DNA of 8,473 nucleotides. Origin: Actinomycetes bacterium (GTDB lineage: Bacteria > Actinomycetota > Acidimicrobiia > Acidimicrobiales > Palsa-688). Position 1 is the first letter of the stretch. Every line of letters starts with the position of its first letter. The stretch spans positions 1 to 8,473 of the forward strand of contig JAKACE010000057.1 in NCBI GenBank assembly GCA_021821705.1, in the 5' to 3' direction. Of the stretch, positions 1-6,446 are shown one piece after another. The notes below the pieces were generated by a model. The model was given only the letters and a program-made list of their open reading frames with translations. It did not search any database and was not told the origin of the DNA. A program made the position numbers and the translations under genes.

Positions 1-806
1 TATTGCTGCGCAACCACGACGAGCTGACGCTCGAGATGGTCACGGACGAAGAGCGCGACTACATGTGGTCCGAGTACGCCAAGGACCCCCGGATGAAGCG
101 CAACATCGGCATCGGCCGGCGTCTGGGGCCGCTGGTGGACAACGACCGCCGGGTGGCCGAGCTGCTGCACTCGCTGCTGTTCAGCCTGCCCGGCTCGCCG
201 GTGCTGTACTACGGCGACGAAATAGGGATGGGTGACAACATCTACCTCGGCGACCGCGACGGTGTACGCACACCCATGCAGTGGTCGCCCGACCGCAACG
301 GGGGCTTTTCGCGGGCGGACTTCGCCCAGCTCTACCTCCCACCGCTGATGGACCCGGTGTACGGCTTCGAGTCGGTCAACGTCGAGGCCCAGATGCGCAA
401 CCCCAGCTCGCTGCTGCACTGGATGCGCCGGATGCTCGAGGTCCGCTGCCAGCACCCCGTCTTCGGGACCGGTGCCATGGACGTGGTCTCCACCGACAAC
501 CCCTCCGTCCTGGCCTACGTGCGCTCCTCCTTGCCCGGCCAGGATGGGCCGGGGGAGACAGGGGCGGAGGATGAGGACGGCGTGGAGACGGCTCCTGACC
601 ACGTCCTCTGCGTGAGCAACCTGTCCCGCTTCGCCCAGCCGGCCCAGTTACCGCTCCAGCGTTGGGAGGGTATGACACCCATTGAGCTGGTGGGCAGGGT
701 CCCCTTCCCGCCCATCGGCGAGCTGCCGTATTTCATAACCCTGCCGCCGTACGGCTTCTACTGGTTCGGCTTGGTGGGCCGGAGCCCGACCGCGACTGGA
801 GGTTGA
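1..806 (+). CDS. treS: Trehalose synthase (maltose alpha-D-glucosyltransferase), C-terminal part, 5' truncated by window
   Basis: TreS interconverts trehalose and maltose by intramolecular transglucosylation in the cytoplasm; in the GlgE pathway it supplies maltose to maltokinase. About 267 codons are visible. The frame is already open at base 1, and the TTG at base 3 is an internal Leu codon, not a start. Visible family signatures, numbered from that codon, are LRNHDE (2-7, GH13 conserved region IV, whose Asp is codon 18-20), [30 protein letters not shown] in pieces across 65-94, and the C-terminal beta-sandwich ending in [11 protein letters not shown] (247-257), typical of TreS. Residues about 176-199 form a Gly/Asp/Glu-rich linker between two C-terminal strands and look like a lineage-specific insertion. 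Unlike some actinobacterial enzymes it is not fused to maltokinase: TGA at 804-806 ends it 1 base before mak. The N-terminal half, with the catalytic nucleophile and acid/base, lies outside the window, so activity cannot be judged from here. Confidence 0.95.
   Translation, partial: LLRNHDELTLEMVTDEERDYMWSEYAKDPRMKRNIGIGRRLGPLVDNDRRVAELLHSLLFSLPGSPVLYYGDEIGMGDNIYLGDRDGVRTPMQWSPDRNGGFSRADFAQLYLPPLMDPVYGFESVNVEAQMRNPSSLLHWMRRMLEVRCQHPVFGTGAMDVVSTDNPSVLAYVRSSLPGQDGPGETGAEDEDGVETAPDHVLCVSNLSRFAQPAQLPLQRWEGMTPIELVGRVPFPPIGELPYFITLPPYGFYWFGLVGRSPTATGG
798..802 (+). promoter_or_regulatory. Ribosome binding site of mak (GGAGG)
   Basis: GGAGG lies inside the last codons of treS, 5 bases before the ATG at 808. 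It fixes the mak start and, with the 1-base gap after the treS stop, suggests translational coupling between the two genes. Confidence 0.75.
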
Positions 807-807
807 C

Positions 808-2244
808 ATGGGGGAACAATGGCTGGTCCCCGAGGAACTGCCCCGTGCGCTGGTTGAGGTCCTCGGACCGTACCTGGCGCGCCAGCGCTGGTACGCAGGG
901 CAGGGCCAGCCCGCGCAGGTCGCGGTGGCGGGATCGGCACGAGTCGCGTCCGGTGTGCCGGCGCAGGCCCGGCTCCTGTGGGCGGTGGTCGAGGCGGACG
1001 GCTCGCGCTATCAGGTGCTGGTGGCCGAACGGCCCTCGGCCGAGGCCGGCGAGCGGCTGCACGGGCACGAGGAGGCACTGATAGGGTCGGCCGGGCTGCT
1101 CACCTGGTACGACGCCGTCGTCGACTCGGAGATGGCGGTCGCCTTCCTGCGTGCGGCCAGTGGGGGAGAGCAGGACGCCCGCAGGGCGCGCCCGCTCACC
1201 GTCGAGCAGTCCAATACCTCCGTAGTGTTCGACGACCGCCTGATACTCAAGCTGTTCCGCCGCTTGTCCACCGGGGCCAATCCGGATGTTGAGGTGACAA
1301 CGGCCCTGGCCAGGACTGGTTTCGCCCATGTGGCCACACCCCTGGTGCGCTGGCAGCGCGACGGCACCGACCTGGCGTTCGGCCAGCAGTTCCTGGCCGG
1401 TGGCACCGACGGCTGGGCACTGGCGCTGACATCGCTGCGGGACCTGTACGGTTCCTGCTCCTCGGGGGGCCCGTGCGCGCCGGCAGCCTCCGGGGGTGAT
1501 TTCGCTGCCGAAGCCGCCCGCCTGGGACAGATGACAGCGGACATGCACATCGCCATGGCCGAGGCCTACGGCACCTCGGACAGCCTGGCTGGGGAATGGG
1601 AGGAGTTCGTCGCGGCGCTGCGGCGCCAGGCCGGGGCCTTGGTGCCCGACCTGGCCGCCGAGGGCCACCCCCTCTTTGAACGCCTCCAGGATGTCGTAGC
1701 GGTGGGACCGTCCGTACGCGTCCACGGCGACTACCACCTGGGCCAGGTGATGCGCACCGACTCCGGCTGGTACGTCCTCGATTTCGAAGGAGAGCCGAAC
1801 CGCCCCCTCGAACAGCGGCTGGTGCCCACGTCGGTGTTCAAAGACGTGTCCGGCATGCTGCGCTCCCTGCGGTACGCGCCCCAGTTCGCCCTGCGGGAGC
1901 GGGCCGAGGGCGAACTGGCGGTGCTCGAGCCTCCGGCGCGGGCGTGGCAGGAGCGCAACTGCCAGGCCTTCCTGCTCGGGTACTACGAGCGCGATGGGAT
2001 CGACGACCTGCTGCCCTCGCCTCCTGAGGACCGCGAGGCCGTGCGCGTCGCCTTCGAGCTGGACAAGGCGATGTACGAGCTCGGTTACGAGCGGGCCTAC
2101 CGACCGGACTGGGCCTCCATACCCGAGGCTGCCCTCGCTCGCCTACTGTCGGAACCGGTCGACGTGCTGACGGCCCCCCCTGGCCGTCTCGGAGGCGACC
2201 CGGGAGACGACGAGGCTGCCGATGTCGAAGAAGCGGACCACTGA
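808..2244 (+). CDS. mak: Maltokinase (Mak/Pep2 family), ATP-dependent maltose 1-kinase
   Basis: Mak phosphorylates maltose with ATP to maltose-1-phosphate, the donor used by GlgE to build alpha-1,4-glucan. The 478-aa product has the aminoglycoside-phosphotransferase-like kinase fold. The Brenner-type motif HGDYHLGQ is at residues 306-313, with D308 the expected catalytic base. The metal-binding motif DFEGEP is at 325-330, followed by the family stretch EQRLVPTSVFKDVSGMLRSLRYA, split around 335-355. The N-terminal cap carries the RQRWYAG signature near residue 27. Length is slightly above the roughly 455 aa of the mycobacterial enzyme. The excess seems to sit in a Gly/Ser/Cys-rich segment at about 214-230 (cysteines 217 and 223) and an acidic tail after residue 450. 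The start at ATG 808 is supported by GGAGG 5 bases upstream. Position between treS and glgB is the classic GlgE-pathway context. All core kinase motifs are intact. Confidence 0.95.
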   Translation: MGEQWLVPEELPRALVEVLGPYLARQRWYAGQGQPAQVAVAGSARVASGVPAQARLLWAVVEADGSRYQVLVAERPSAEAGERLHGHEEALIGSAGLLTWYDAVVDSEMAVAFLRAASGGEQDARRARPLTVEQSNTSVVFDDRLILKLFRRLSTGANPDVEVTTALARTGFAHVATPLVRWQRDGTDLAFGQQFLAGGTDGWALALTSLRDLYGSCSSGGPCAPAASGGDFAAEAARLGQMTADMHIAMAEAYGTSDSLAGEWEEFVAALRRQAGALVPDLAAEGHPLFERLQDVVAVGPSVRVHGDYHLGQVMRTDSGWYVLDFEGEPNRPLEQRLVPTSVFKDVSGMLRSLRYAPQFALRERAEGELAVLEPPARAWQERNCQAFLLGYYERDGIDDLLPSPPEDREAVRVAFELDKAMYELGYERAYRPDWASIPEAALARLLSEPVDVLTAPPGRLGGDPGDDEAADVEEADH

Positions 2245-4672
2245 CGTCAACCCGGCCGGACCGGGAAGCCGTCCACCCTCGGAGGGGGCCGTGAGCCCCA
2301 GCCGGGCCAAAGGGGGTATGGACACAACCATGACCACAGCTGACGTTCGCCAACCCAGGCCGGGCAAGCGGGGCGGCGCGGAGCCGCCCAGCCGGGAGCC
2401 GGCCCTCGCGAGCACGCCCGGCGGCTCCTTGCTCGACGAGCACCAGGTGGAAGTCCTCGTGCAGGGCCGCCACCACGACCCCCATTCGCTGCTCGGGCGC
2501 CACGGGAGCGTTGTACGCACGCTGCGCCCCGAAGCGTTCGAGATGTACCTGTTGGTGACCGGGCCGGCCCCCGAACGGCAGGTGACGGAGCGTGTCCCGA
2601 TGCGCCAGGTGCACCCAGGCGGCCTGTGGGAGGCCGAGCTGAGCCCGGCTGCACCCGGTTACCGGCTGGAGGCTGTCTACGGTGGCGCCGGGTCGCCCGG
2701 GTTCGTGTTCGACGACCCCTACCGGCATTGGCCTACGCTCGGCGACCTGGACCTGCACCTGTTCAACCAGGGCAGGCACCGCAGGCTGTGGGAGGTTATG
2801 GGCGCCCACCGGCGCACCCACGAAGGCGTCGAAGGCACTGCGTTCGCGGTCTGGGCCCCCAATGCCAAGGCGGTGCGCGTTGTCGGCGACTGGAACTTCT
2901 GGGACGGCCGGGTGCACCCGATGCGCTCCCTGGGTAGTTCGGGGGTCTGGGAGCTGTTCGTACCCGCCGCCGACGTCGGTGCCCGTTACAAGTACGAGAT
3001 CGTCACAGCGGACGAGCGTCTCACGCTCAAGGCCGACCCCTTCGCCTTCGCCACCGAGGTCCCGCCCGGCACCGCTTCGGTCATAGCCTCCCCACCGGCC
3101 CACCACTGGGCCGACGGCACCTGGTTCGAGCGCGGCGCTGGTGACCCTCTGGCCCAGCCCATGTCTGTCTACGAGGTCCACCTCGGGTCGTGGCGCTGGA
3201 CCGACGACGGCGCCGGGGGCCAGCGGCCGCTCACCTACCGCGAGCTGGCGCAGGAACTGCCCGCCTACATGGCGGAGATGGGCTTCACCCATCTCGAGCT
3301 GTTGCCGGTAGCGGAACACCCCTTCGGCGGGTCGTGGGGCTACCAGGTCAGCGCCTACTACGCTCCCAGCGCCCGCTTCGGCACCGCCGACGACTTGCGC
3401 GCCCTGGTGGACGCCTGCCACCGCCACGGCATCGGGGTGATCGTGGACTGGGTGCCCGCCCACTTCCCCCGTGACGAGTTCGCGTTGGCCAATTTCGACG
3501 GTACTGCTCTCTACGAGCATTCCGGGCCCATGGGCGCCCATCCCGACTGGGGCACCCTCGTGTTCAACCTGGGGCGCCATGAGGTCAGCAATTTTCTGAT
3601 GGCCAACGCCCTTTTTTGGATCGAGCAGTTCCACGTCGACGCACTGCGCGTCGACGCCGTCGCCTCGATGCTGTACCTCGACTATTCCCGCCAGCCCGGG
3701 GAGTGGACGCCGAACAAGTACGGAGGCAACGAAAACCTCGACGCCGTGCAGTTCCTGAAAGAGCTCAACGAAACGGTGTTCGCCATGTACCCATCGGCCA
3801 CCACCATCGCCGAGGAGTCGACGTCCTGGCCCGGCGTGTCGCGGCCCACCTACCTCGGGGGCCTGGGCTTCGGCTACAAGTGGAACATGGGGTGGATGCA
3901 CGACACCCTGCAGTATTTCGAAGTCGACCCGCTCTTTCGCCGCTACCACCAAAACGACCTGACATTCGGCCTCATATACGCCTGGTACGAGAACTTCATC
4001 CTGCCGCTGTCGCACGACGAGGTCGTGCACGGTAAGCGCTCGCTGCTCGGCAAGATGCCAGGCGACCGGTGGAGCCAGCTGGCCAACCTGAGGGCTCTGT
4101 ACGCGTGGATGTGGGCGCACCCAGGCAAGAAGCTGCTCTTCATGGGAGCCGAGCTGGGAGAGGAGCGGGAGTGGTCCCACGAGCGCCAGCTGGACTGGTG
4201 GGTGCTCGACCAGTGGGAGGACCACGCCAAGCTGCGCCGGATGGTGGCGGAGCTCAACCGGGTCTACCGTGCGGAGCCGGCGCTGTGGGAACAGGACTTC
4301 TCGCCCGAAGGCTTCCGCTGGGTCGATGCCAGCGACGCCGACCACAACGTCCTCTCCTTCTTGCGCCTGCGACGGCGCGACGGCGACAGGGCAGGTGGCG
4401 GTGACCCGTCGTGGCCGGCGAAGCCCGCGAGCGAGGTGGTGGCGTGCGTCGCCAACCTGTCTCCTGTGCCCCAGCTCGGCTACAGGGTCGGCCTCCCGAG
4501 CGGTGGGCGCTGGGTCGAGCTGCTGAACACCGACGCCCGGGAGTGGGGCGGCAGCGGGCTGGGCAACATGGGCGAGGTTTGGGGCGAGGACCGCGGCTGG
4601 CACGGGCAGCCCTTCTCGGCCGAGATCGTGCTTCCGCCCCTTGCTGTACTCTGGCTGACCCCTGGGCCGTAG
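2222..4672 (+). CDS. glgB: 1,4-alpha-glucan (glycogen) branching enzyme, GH13
   Basis: GlgB introduces alpha-1,6 branches into alpha-1,4-glucan in the cytoplasm; here it completes the treS-mak pathway. Taken from ATG 2222 the product is 816 aa: a basic, Pro/Gly-rich leader (1-70), an N1 carbohydrate-binding module (about 72-190), a second CBM48 module (about 205-295), the GH13 barrel (about 314-700) and a C-terminal beta domain (to 816). Catalytic motifs are complete: region I DWVPAHF (D409), nucleophile in RVDAV (D478), acid/base in AEES (E531) and transition-state Asp in SHDE (D599). The 53 and 68 residue spacings equal those of the E. coli triad D405/E458/D526. The start is uncertain. ATG 2222 overlaps mak by 23 bases and has only GAGG 6 bases upstream. 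GTG 2291 has a stronger GGAGG at 5 bases and gives 793 aa. ATGs at 2318 and 2330 are weaker. Every candidate retains all folded domains. A charged insertion at about 717-737 interrupts the C-terminal domain. Confidence 0.96.
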   Translation: MSKKRTTDVNPAGPGSRPPSEGAVSPSRAKGGMDTTMTTADVRQPRPGKRGGAEPPSREPALASTPGGSLLDEHQVEVLVQGRHHDPHSLLGRHGSVVRTLRPEAFEMYLLVTGPAPERQVTERVPMRQVHPGGLWEAELSPAAPGYRLEAVYGGAGSPGFVFDDPYRHWPTLGDLDLHLFNQGRHRRLWEVMGAHRRTHEGVEGTAFAVWAPNAKAVRVVGDWNFWDGRVHPMRSLGSSGVWELFVPAADVGARYKYEIVTADERLTLKADPFAFATEVPPGTASVIASPPAHHWADGTWFERGAGDPLAQPMSVYEVHLGSWRWTDDGAGGQRPLTYRELAQELPAYMAEMGFTHLELLPVAEHPFGGSWGYQVSAYYAPSARFGTADDLRALVDACHRHGIGVIVDWVPAHFPRDEFALANFDGTALYEHSGPMGAHPDWGTLVFNLGRHEVSNFLMANALFWIEQFHVDALRVDAVASMLYLDYSRQPGEWTPNKYGGNENLDAVQFLKELNETVFAMYPSATTIAEESTSWPGVSRPTYLGGLGFGYKWNMGWMHDTLQYFEVDPLFRRYHQNDLTFGLIYAWYENFILPLSHDEVVHGKRSLLGKMPGDRWSQLANLRALYAWMWAHPGKKLLFMGAELGEEREWSHERQLDWWVLDQWEDHAKLRRMVAELNRVYRAEPALWEQDFSPEGFRWVDASDADHNVLSFLRLRRRDGDRAGGGDPSWPAKPASEVVACVANLSPVPQLGYRVGLPSGGRWVELLNTDAREWGGSGLGNMGEVWGEDRGWHGQPFSAEIVLPPLAVLWLTPGP
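2281..2285 (+). promoter_or_regulatory. Strong Shine-Dalgarno GGAGG preceding an alternative glgB start (GTG 2291)
   Basis: GGAGG followed by GGGCC places GTG 2291 at an ideal 5-base spacing. This is the best ribosome binding site near the 5' end of glgB and favours GTG 2291 over ATG 2222, which would leave a 46-base gap after the mak stop. ATG 2222 still has a partial GAGG at 2212-2215, so both starts could be used. Confidence 0.5.
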
Positions 4673-4675
4673 CCT
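4670..4675 (+). promoter_or_regulatory. Candidate -10 element TAGCCT before the L,D-transpeptidase gene
   Basis: A TAnnnT hexamer overlaps the glgB stop codon and ends 7 bases before the GTG start at 4683. No usable Shine-Dalgarno precedes that GTG; the nearest purine-rich bases, ATAGG, end only 2 bases away. This is the geometry of a leaderless actinobacterial transcript. The TAG of the stop codon supplies part of the match and I see no convincing -35, so this is weak. Confidence 0.22.
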
Positions 4676-4682
4676 GATAGGT

Positions 4683-6428
4683 GTGAGCAGCACTGGTAGG
4701 CGCCGTTCGGCGCGCGGTGGGCACGGTGTAGCCCTCTCCCTGGCGGCCCTGGCCGTCCTGGTGGCGGCTGGTGTGGCCGGTCTGGTCCTGACCACGGGTG
4801 GCAGGGGCGCAGCGAGGTCGTCAGCGCCGGCGGCCGCCGGGTCGCCCACAACCGGCCCCAGCACCACGGTCGGGCCGACGACATCGACCACGAGCCGGGC
4901 GCAGGAGGTGGCCCAGCTCCTATCGACCGTGTCGGTCACGCCGGCCCGAGGCGCCAGCGGGGTGGGCGCAGGCGCTGTCGTCAAGGTGCGGGCTTCCGCC
5001 GGCCGGTTGGGCTCGGTCGACGTCCGCTCCAGCTCAGGCGCCAGCGTCAGCGGGTCGCTGGCGGCGTCCGGCGCGGTGTGGCTGTCCAGCTCGCACCTGG
5101 TGCCCGCCACCCACTACACGGTCTCCTACCAGGTCGAGGGGGCAGGCGGTGTCACCGCATCCGGTGTGTCCAGCTTCAGCACGGCTGCACCGGCCATGGC
5201 GGTCACGGCGAAGATCTGGCCCGCTCCAGGACTGATCGTCGGCGTCGGTGAGCCGATCATCTTCACCTTTTCCCGGCCAGTGCTCACCTACGCCGGCCAG
5301 ACCTCCGTCGTCTCGCACCTCCACATCGCCATGAGCAAGCCGGTGCCGGGGGGTTGGCACTGGTTCAGCCCCGTCGAACTGCACTTCCGTCCCAGCCAGT
5401 ACTGGCCGGTCGGCGAGCAGGTGGCCGTTAGCGCAGACCTGGCCGGTTGGCACATAGCTACGGGCGAGTGGGGTTCGGGAGCGGTCTCAACCCAGTTCGC
5501 CGTCGGGGCCAAGCACGTCTCGATCGTCAACCTCGACACCCACGAGATGAACGTCTACGACAACGGCCAGCTCGTGTACACCTGGCCGATAAGCGCCGGC
5601 GCCCCGAAGTGGCCCACCACGGCCGGTACCCACATCGTGCTCGACCGCGAAGCCGTTGTGCGCATGGACTCGGCGACGGTCGGGATCCCGGTCAACTCGC
5701 CGGGTGGCTACGACGAGCTCGTCTACTGGGACGTCCACATAGCCGACGCAGGCGAGTACGTCCACGCCGCGCCCTGGGACCTGTCCATCCAGGGCCAGCA
5801 GAACGTCTCCCACGGGTGCGTCAACATCAGCCCCGCCAGGGCCGAGACCTTCCTCCACTTCAGCCGGGTCGGCGACATCGTCCAGGTCGTCGGTCCCGGG
5901 CGTGCTCCGAGGGTCACCGACCACGGCCTCATGGACTGGTCTTTCGGGCCCTCGGTTGTGAAGTGGGTGCCGGCACAGGTGTCCCAGCTGAGAACGCCGG
6001 TCTCGACGACGAGCCCCACCACCCTGCCACCCCCCCCGGCGGGTGCCCCGTTCTACCCGACGACCATCCCGCCCGCACCGACTACGACCGCTACCACGCC
6101 GGCGACATCGACATCGACATCGACCAGCGCCGGCGCTCCCACGAGCACCTCCGCCGCGACGGTCCCGGCGACCTCGGCAGGTGCGCCCACGACGGCCGGC
6201 ACCGCCGGTGCGCCCACCACGGCCACCACCGTTGCCACCACGTCCACCACCCCTCGTCCGGCCACGACCACCACCACCCGTGCGGGCACCACCACCCGTC
6301 CCGGCGCTGCGAAGGGTGCCGCCGCGCACCCGGCCTCTGCGACCGGTCCCACCACCGGGGCCGCAACCGGTACGGCAACCGCAACGGTGCCCGTCGTGAC
6401 CCGCTCGACAGGGGTGCCCGGCACGTAG
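4683..6428 (+). CDS. Membrane-anchored L,D-transpeptidase (Ig-like domains plus YkuD) with a Thr/Ala/Pro-rich C-terminal tail
   Basis: L,D-transpeptidases form 3-3 peptidoglycan cross-links, or attach proteins to peptidoglycan, outside the membrane. The 581-aa product starts with an Arg-rich N-terminus (1-14) and a hydrophobic segment at about 16-37. No lipobox cysteine is present, so it is probably an uncleaved type II anchor. A Ser/Thr/Ala linker (about 38-75) leads to two beta-rich Ig-like domains (about 79-168 and 172-275), resembling the stalk of mycobacterial Ldt enzymes. The YkuD domain spans about 277-404, with H361 and the S376-H377-G378-C379-V-N motif; C379 is the nucleophile. A short Trp-containing subdomain follows (DHGLMDW), also as in mycobacterial Ldts. 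From V440 to the end is a low-complexity tail, about 48 of 142 residues Thr. The GTG 4683 start is the first possible start after an in-frame stop at 4656-4658. The gene begins 10 bases after glgB. Family assignment is firm; substrate and tail function are unknown. Confidence 0.9.
   Translation: MSSTGRRRSARGGHGVALSLAALAVLVAAGVAGLVLTTGGRGAARSSAPAAAGSPTTGPSTTVGPTTSTTSRAQEVAQLLSTVSVTPARGASGVGAGAVVKVRASAGRLGSVDVRSSSGASVSGSLAASGAVWLSSSHLVPATHYTVSYQVEGAGGVTASGVSSFSTAAPAMAVTAKIWPAPGLIVGVGEPIIFTFSRPVLTYAGQTSVVSHLHIAMSKPVPGGWHWFSPVELHFRPSQYWPVGEQVAVSADLAGWHIATGEWGSGAVSTQFAVGAKHVSIVNLDTHEMNVYDNGQLVYTWPISAGAPKWPTTAGTHIVLDREAVVRMDSATVGIPVNSPGGYDELVYWDVHIADAGEYVHAAPWDLSIQGQQNVSHGCVNISPARAETFLHFSRVGDIVQVVGPGRAPRVTDHGLMDWSFGPSVVKWVPAQVSQLRTPVSTTSPTTLPPPPAGAPFYPTTIPPAPTTTATTPATSTSTSTSAGAPTSTSAATVPATSAGAPTTAGTAGAPTTATTVATTSTTPRPATTTTTRAGTTTRPGAAKGAAAHPASATGPTTGAATGTATATVPVVTRSTGVPGT
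6030..6037 (+). repeat. Homopolymeric C8 tract at the start of the L,D-transpeptidase tail
   Basis: Eight consecutive C residues encode part of a Pro4 run right after the folded part of the protein. It is a possible slippage site: a 1-base gain would shift into a His-rich frame open to 6634, and a 1-base loss into an Arg/Pro-rich frame ending at 6399. No evidence of actual variation is available from one sequence. Confidence 0.5.
6105..6122 (+). repeat. Hexanucleotide tandem repeat ACATCG x3
   Basis: Three perfect tandem copies of ACATCG, in frame, encode Thr-Ser-Thr-Ser-Thr-Ser in the transpeptidase tail. Gain or loss of units would keep frame and only change tail length, a plausible source of strain-to-strain length variation. 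Confidence 0.7.
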
Positions 6429-6446
6429 TGCCGGTACCGTGCCCGG
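6414..6446 (+). promoter_or_regulatory. Dense inverted and direct repeats at the transpeptidase/desulfurase junction
   Basis: CCGGCAC (6418-6424) and GTGCCGG (6428-6434) form a perfect 7-bp inverted repeat around a GTA loop that overlaps the transpeptidase stop codon (6426-6428). GTGCCsG occurs three times as a direct repeat (6414, 6428, 6439), GTGCC/GGCAC forms a second overlapping inverted repeat (6414-6424), and CGGTACCG (6432-6439) is a palindrome. It may be an RNA hairpin ending or stabilising the upstream transcript, or a DNA operator overlapping the next promoter. There is no T-tract, so it is not a canonical intrinsic terminator. Confidence 0.4.
6435..6440 (+). promoter_or_regulatory. 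Candidate -10 element TACCGT before the cysteine desulfurase gene
   Basis: A TAnnnT hexamer ends 6 bases before the ATG at 6447, and no Shine-Dalgarno is visible. The spacing fits a leaderless transcript starting at the ATG itself. A TCGACA at 6405-6410 resembles a -35, but the 24-base spacer is too long, so the promoter call rests on the -10 alone. Confidence 0.25.

Larger units (their letters stand above)
6000..6425 (+). other. Low-complexity coding segment: Thr/Ala/Pro/Ser-rich tail of the L,D-transpeptidase
   Basis: Codons 440-581 encode a tail rich in Thr, Ala, Pro, Ser and Gly with almost no charged or aromatic residues. An AGAPT pentapeptide recurs three times (coding bases 6129-6143, 6177-6191, 6204-6218). 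The composition resembles disordered cell-wall-spanning or O-glycosylated linkers. It sits at the extreme C-terminus, after the catalytic domain, and has no LPxTG or hydrophobic anchor. The same DNA is open in all three forward frames for most of its length, which reflects skewed composition. Confidence 0.8.

Noticed and set aside
3..5. TTG as a possible start codon of the first gene
   Set aside because: The frame is open to base 1, and the conserved NHDE motif four residues later lies in the middle of TreS, so the gene begins upstream of the window.
733..1737. Minus-strand open frame of 334 codons opposite mak
   Set aside because: No family motif, no ribosome binding site, and a fully coding sense strand with intact kinase motifs.
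4641..4680. Full -35/-10 promoter (TTGCTG with TGATAG or TAGCCT) before the transpeptidase gene
   Set aside because: The spacers are about 28 and 23 bases, too long for a standard sigma-70-type promoter; only the -10-like element is retained, at low confidence.
1838..5110. Minus-strand open frame of 1090 codons spanning mak, glgB and the start of the transpeptidase gene
   Set aside because: It lies antisense to three well-supported genes. The translation is Pro/Arg/Val/Ala/Gly-rich with no recognisable motif or domain; long antisense frames are expected where sense codons are GC-rich at position 3.
6390..6428. Sortase (LPxTG) or C-terminal anchor on the transpeptidase tail
   Set aside because: The tail ends in a Gly/Pro/Thr stretch with no LPxTG-like motif, hydrophobic helix or basic end.
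6418..6434. Intrinsic terminator after the transpeptidase gene
   Set aside because: The stem is perfect but short (7 bp), has no following T-run, and overlaps the stop codon. I report it as a repeat/regulatory candidate rather than a terminator.
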